Source of the DNA: Alkalihalobacterium sp048323755
GTDB taxonomy: Bacteria; Bacillota; Bacilli; Bacillales; Bacillaceae_F
Assembly: GCF_048323755.1 (NCBI RefSeq)
Contig: NZ_JBLWFS010000005.1
Coordinates: 138,442-202,441, forward strand
DNA: 64,000 bases
Reading direction: 5' to 3'
In this document: one piece after another, positions 61,306 to 64,000 of the stretch
How the letters are laid out: each line of letters starts with the position of its first letter
How positions within the stretch are numbered: position 1 is the first letter of the stretch
Notes under the pieces: model-generated
Told to the model about the DNA's origin: nothing
Databases searched by the model: none
Seen by the model: the letters and a program-made list of their open reading frames with translations, nothing else
Program-made: the position numbers and the translations under genes

Positions 61306-61353
61306 TACAATTTACCTTCCTTATCTTAATCATTAATCGTTTACAAATATTAA

Positions 61354-62067
61354 TTAAGCACTTTCAGGTCTTCCTAATAAATAACCTTGACCCATTGGTA
61401 CTCCTAATACTTTTGCCGATGCTAAGTCAATTTCGTATTCCAGGCCTTCTAAAATCAACTGAATGTTATTTAACTGACAATATGTGACTAAAGCTTGTAT
61501 CATCGCTTGTTTATCAAGAGAACTAGATAATTTTAATGAAAAATATCTATCTAGCTTTGCAAAATGGGGCCTTAATTCAATAATTTGACTTAGTGATGAC
61601 CATCCATTTCCTAAATCATCTATCGCGATTAAAAAGCCATATTCTTTCAACATTTCAATTCGTTCTTTTAAAGTAATGATATTCGATACAACCTCAGACT
61701 CATTAATTTCAAATACCACTTGTTTGCAAGATAACTTTGTTTGATTTTTTAAATCAAGAATAAACATTGGAAACATCGGATTAAGCAATGTTGACGGAAA
61801 AATATTTATAAACAACAGTTCAGATTTTACAGAATTTACAATGTCATCAGACGTAAAGACTTTTTCAATCGACCCGGTATCTAATTCATACAGTCGGTTA
61901 TTTTGTTTGGCGTAATCAAACAAAAGATTCGGCGCTCCTAAATTAGAACGTAGTAAAACTTCATAACCATACTTTTTCCAAGATTGGATATTGTAAATCG
62001 GCTGAATAAAGTGGTAAAAATCGTTTTCCTTCATTAGTTCGTCAAATTGAGATACAGTAACTTCCAT
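61354..62067 (-). CDS. EAL-domain c-di-GMP phosphodiesterase
   Basis: About 237 residues from ATG 62067 behind GGGGGTTATC; GTG at 62079 lies in that site. A stand-alone EAL domain with EVLLRS in place of the EAL signature (about 32-37), FEINESEVV, the catalytic aspartates in IDDLGNGWSS (about 151-160), AKLDRYF, LEGLE and QGYLLGRP. Most metal-binding residues are kept, so it is probably active, cutting c-di-GMP to pGpG in the cytoplasm. A c-di-GMP riboswitch precedes it. Confidence 0.85.
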   Translation of the reverse strand: MEVTVSQFDELMKENDFYHFIQPIYNIQSWKKYGYEVLLRSNLGAPNLLFDYAKQNNRLYELDTGSIEKVFTSDDIVNSVKSELLFINIFPSTLLNPMFPMFILDLKNQTKLSCKQVVFEINESEVVSNIITLKERIEMLKEYGFLIAIDDLGNGWSSLSQIIELRPHFAKLDRYFSLKLSSSLDKQAMIQALVTYCQLNNIQLILEGLEYEIDLASAKVLGVPMGQGYLLGRPESA

Positions 62068-62112
62068 GATAACCCCCACGATTGTATATTATTTTATTCA
62101 CCAATTCCCAAT

Positions 62113-62143
62113 AAAAAAGACTATTCAAATAAAATGAATAGCC
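62113..62143 (-). terminator. Expression-platform terminator of the c-di-GMP riboswitch
   Basis: On the minus strand GGCTATTCA pairs with TGAATAGTC (one wobble), followed by six T. It lies between the aptamer and the EAL gene. Confidence 0.75.
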
Positions 62144-62180
62144 AAAATCACAGTTCTATTAATGGAATGCATTTCCTTTT

Positions 62181-62260
62181 GGCAGCCTGGCGATCATAGT
62201 AAAAACCTTAGACCCATAGCTTTGCGTCCTACTCTTTCGGTGTAGTTTGCCTATATCAAT
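62181..62260 (-). promoter_or_regulatory. c-di-GMP-I (GEMM) riboswitch upstream of the EAL gene
   Basis: The minus strand carries the GEMM-I order of conserved pieces: GGCAAAC, a small hairpin ACACCGAAAGAGT, GGACGCAAAGC, TATGGGTCTAAGG, then GATCGCCAGGCTGCC. The GACGCAAAGC tetraloop-receptor side and the GGCAAAC / GCCAGGCTGCC closing helix are hallmark features of the class that binds c-di-GMP. Confidence 0.92.
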
Positions 62261-62285
62261 ATTTTAATTTTTTTCTTTTTTGAAG

Positions 62286-63599
62286 TTAGCTTTTAGCAAC
62301 GTTAAAATTATCTACTACTTGATTTAAACCGCTAGACAACTGTTGTAACTTTGTACTCATATTAGTTAATTGCTTCATCGTGGAAGTGAGTTGTTCAGCT
62401 GATGCGGCCACCTCTTCGGTACTAGCCCTAGATTCCTCGATAAATGCTCCTGTATTTGTAACCGATTGTTGCACTAAGTTGCTGCTTGTAGTTAAATCTT
62501 TAATAAATTTATTAATTTCTTCTGTTTGTCCATTTATATCTAATGTGGATGCATTAATATCATTAATCGTTCCCTCTGTACTCTTAACCTGCTCAACCAT
62601 CATCTCCACTTCATTTCCACTCTGGTTTGTTGCTTCGACGATTACTTTAATACCACTTTGAATTTCATTTATTAAATCCTGTATTTTTACGGTTGATTCT
62701 TTCGACTGATTGGCAAGCTTTCTAACTTCCTCAGCAACCACAACAAATCCTTTACCCGCTTCACCGGCCCTTGCAGCTTCAATGGCAGCATTTAACGCCA
62801 ATAAATTAGTTTGTTCAGAAATACTATTAATGATCTCAATGATATTGGTAATTAACTCGGATTTTTCTTGTAGAGTAGTAACACTTTTTATAGTTTCATT
62901 CACTTTAACTTTAGTTACTTCAGCTTTTTCAATCGATGAGTGGATAGATTCATATCCTAACGCAACTAAATTAGTCACCTGTGAAGTCCTTTTATCTACA
63001 GCTTCCATACTTGATGCAACCTGTTGTATAGAAGAATTAATATCACTAATTTCTTCTACAATTCCACTTACCTCATCGGCCATTTGTTCTGAGCCCCCAG
63101 ATACCTGTTCCGTACTCTCGGCAATAAGTTGAGATGAGGAAAGTGTTTCTTCTATAGCTACTTTCATATCATTCGCTTGAGTATCTACAATTTTACTGGC
63201 CTTTTGAAGTTCTCTTACCATTTCTTCAAACCGAGAGGCAGTAATATTGAAAACCTCACCTAACTGTTGGAACTCATCCTTCGTTGTTAATTTTACTCGT
63301 TTTGAATAATCATTTTCTAGAAAGGCATAAGCTAGTTCTGTTAATTGATCTAGAGGCTTTTTTATCACAAGTCGAATGATGATAAAAGCTCCAAATGACG
63401 CTAAAACGATACTTACCCCAGCTGAGAGAATATTTAAGAAAAATAAGTTTTCAAAATACATATTAGCAAAACCTAGGAAAATTGTTCGAAGTGATATAAT
63501 TAGAGTTAACAATACGACAATGATTGCAGTTAATTTTACTTGGAGATTAAAACGGTGCTTCTTTACCATTTCTTTTTCATTACGTTGATTTCTTTTCAA
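62286..63599 (-). CDS. Methyl-accepting chemotaxis protein without a large sensor domain
   Basis: About 437 residues, TTG at 63599 after AAAGGGTGG (GTG at 63608 is an alternative). Two helices (about 25-45 and 55-80) leave almost no external domain. HAMP (about 80-135) and the signalling domain with ISEQTNLLALNAAIEAARAGE and EEVRKLANQS follow. It may sense inside the membrane or couple to energy state. It is transcribed towards the EAL gene and its riboswitch leader. Confidence 0.85.
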   Translation of the reverse strand: MKRNQRNEKEMVKKHRFNLQVKLTAIIVVLLTLIISLRTIFLGFANMYFENLFFLNILSAGVSIVLASFGAFIIIRLVIKKPLDQLTELAYAFLENDYSKRVKLTTKDEFQQLGEVFNITASRFEEMVRELQKASKIVDTQANDMKVAIEETLSSSQLIAESTEQVSGGSEQMADEVSGIVEEISDINSSIQQVASSMEAVDKRTSQVTNLVALGYESIHSSIEKAEVTKVKVNETIKSVTTLQEKSELITNIIEIINSISEQTNLLALNAAIEAARAGEAGKGFVVVAEEVRKLANQSKESTVKIQDLINEIQSGIKVIVEATNQSGNEVEMMVEQVKSTEGTINDINASTLDINGQTEEINKFIKDLTTSSNLVQQSVTNTGAFIEESRASTEEVAASAEQLTSTMKQLTNMSTKLQQLSSGLNQVVDNFNVAKS

Positions 63600-63608
63600 G
63601 TTATCCAC

Positions 63609-63854
63609 CCTTTCACTTCATAAACCTTAAGACCCATTACTTTAATCATTACTCCGTGTAATTAACTGTATTTTTATAGTGCTAATGTAATATAATAACA
63701 ACGACTTCTATCATAAAACAATATTCAGCGTTATTCAACAAAATATGAAAATGTTCCAGTTTTTTTTTATAGAATTTTGGGAAACTCATAAAAAATTCAG
63801 TATTTTCATATTAAATAAACTCTTAACTATGTATTTTTATACGATGAGATTAAT
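63609..63854. other. AT-rich region upstream of the second chemoreceptor
   Basis: No gene or clear structure is visible between the chemoreceptor start and the intron end. The minus-strand text near 63630 contains GGGTCTTAAGG, but without the other parts of a riboswitch. Confidence 0.5.
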
Positions 63855-64000
63855 ATCGAGTAGGAGGAGGTGATTAACCTCCGACCTCTCACACCACCGT
63901 ACGTACGGTTCCGTATACGGCGGTTCAATTTTATACTAAGCATGTACTTTGTTGTAATGTTGGACACAAGAGATTAGCCCAAAGTTAGCTAATCTCTTAT
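63855..64000 (-). mobile_element. 3' end of a probable group II intron (truncated by the window)
   Basis: Read on the minus strand, GAACCGCCGTATACGGAACC then CGTACGTACGGTGGTGTGAGAGG and GGAGGTTAATCACCTCC, ending CTCCTACTCGAT, resembles the segment after the reverse transcriptase ORF in bacterial group II introns. A stem (AGAGATTAGC / GCTAATCTCT, about 63968-63998) lies further upstream in the element. The RT gene itself would be beyond 64000. Confidence 0.6.

Noticed and set aside
63600..63660. A second c-di-GMP riboswitch before the chemoreceptor
   Set aside because: GGGTCTTAAGG resembles part of the aptamer, but GGCAAAC and GACGCAAAGC are absent and no closing helix forms.

Overview
The window reads as chromosomal DNA of a low-GC, spore-forming, denitrifying member of the Bacillaceae (Firmicutes). 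The signs are strong AGGAGG-type ribosome binding sites with many GTG and TTG starts, a leuS T-box, an S-box (SAM-I) metK leader, a SigI/RsgI pair, YjcZ- and YozQ-type small sporulation proteins, and a gene order (leuS leader, yttB-like, ytqA, ytqB, ytpB, ytpA, ytoA, metK, pckA, ytmA, ytkD) resembling the yt region of Bacillus subtilis. The species cannot be named from the sequence. Alkaliphilic Bacillaceae are a plausible guess.

Layout. 1-20.7 kb is housekeeping: the minus-strand leuS T-box leader, an MFS exporter, the mnmL-mnmM tRNA wobble modification pair, two carbonic-anhydrase-family proteins, a sesquarterpene cyclase and lysophospholipase, metK with its SAM riboswitch, pckA, a Nudix/hydrolase pair, a second MFS exporter, PatB and a two-TM histidine kinase. 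20.8-31.7 kb holds a nucleoside hydrolase, a five-gene GntR-controlled double ABC transporter operon, small sporulation-type genes including a His-rich GYGPG-repeat protein, a TetR/metallo-hydrolase pair with a large palindromic operator, and a secreted sulfurtransferase. 31.9-39.9 kb holds sigI-rsgI, a secreted DUF5667-like protein, a lipoprotein and yknWXYZ behind an ECF (SigW-like) promoter. 40-48.2 kb holds tRNA-Ala, a Cache chemoreceptor, and a Fur-controlled petrobactin-type siderophore uptake operon (yclNOPQ) followed by a heme monooxygenase and an O-methyltransferase broken by a nonsense codon.

48.8-60.5 kb is the physiological centre: an FAD oxidoreductase, glycerate kinase, a hemerythrin protein with the di-iron repair protein RIC, a Crp/Fnr regulator, and a nitrous-oxide reductase operon (cytochrome c, nosZ, a membrane protein, nosD, nosY, nosF, and an unusual FixH/YtkA-plus-SurA-like lipoprotein where nosL might be expected). 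Four matching TGTGA-N6-TCACA palindromes lie upstream of the regulator itself, the RIC operon, the nos operon and the chemoreceptor 11 kb away. Each is centred about 41.5 bp before the start predicted from a -10 box. Together they suggest one local regulon for NO/N2O respiration, nitrosative repair and taxis. 60.6-63.6 kb holds a protein built of five tandem helix-turn-helix repeats, a c-di-GMP-I riboswitch in front of an EAL phosphodiesterase, and a second chemoreceptor. The right edge cuts into the 3' end of a probable group II intron.

Intergenic DNA is rich in dispersed repeats. The most striking is a ~187-bp element present three times (1.8, 35.9 and 48.4 kb), always built as two direct plus two inverted copies of a ~26-bp unit. 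Identifications rest on motif reading and remembered family features, with no database search.
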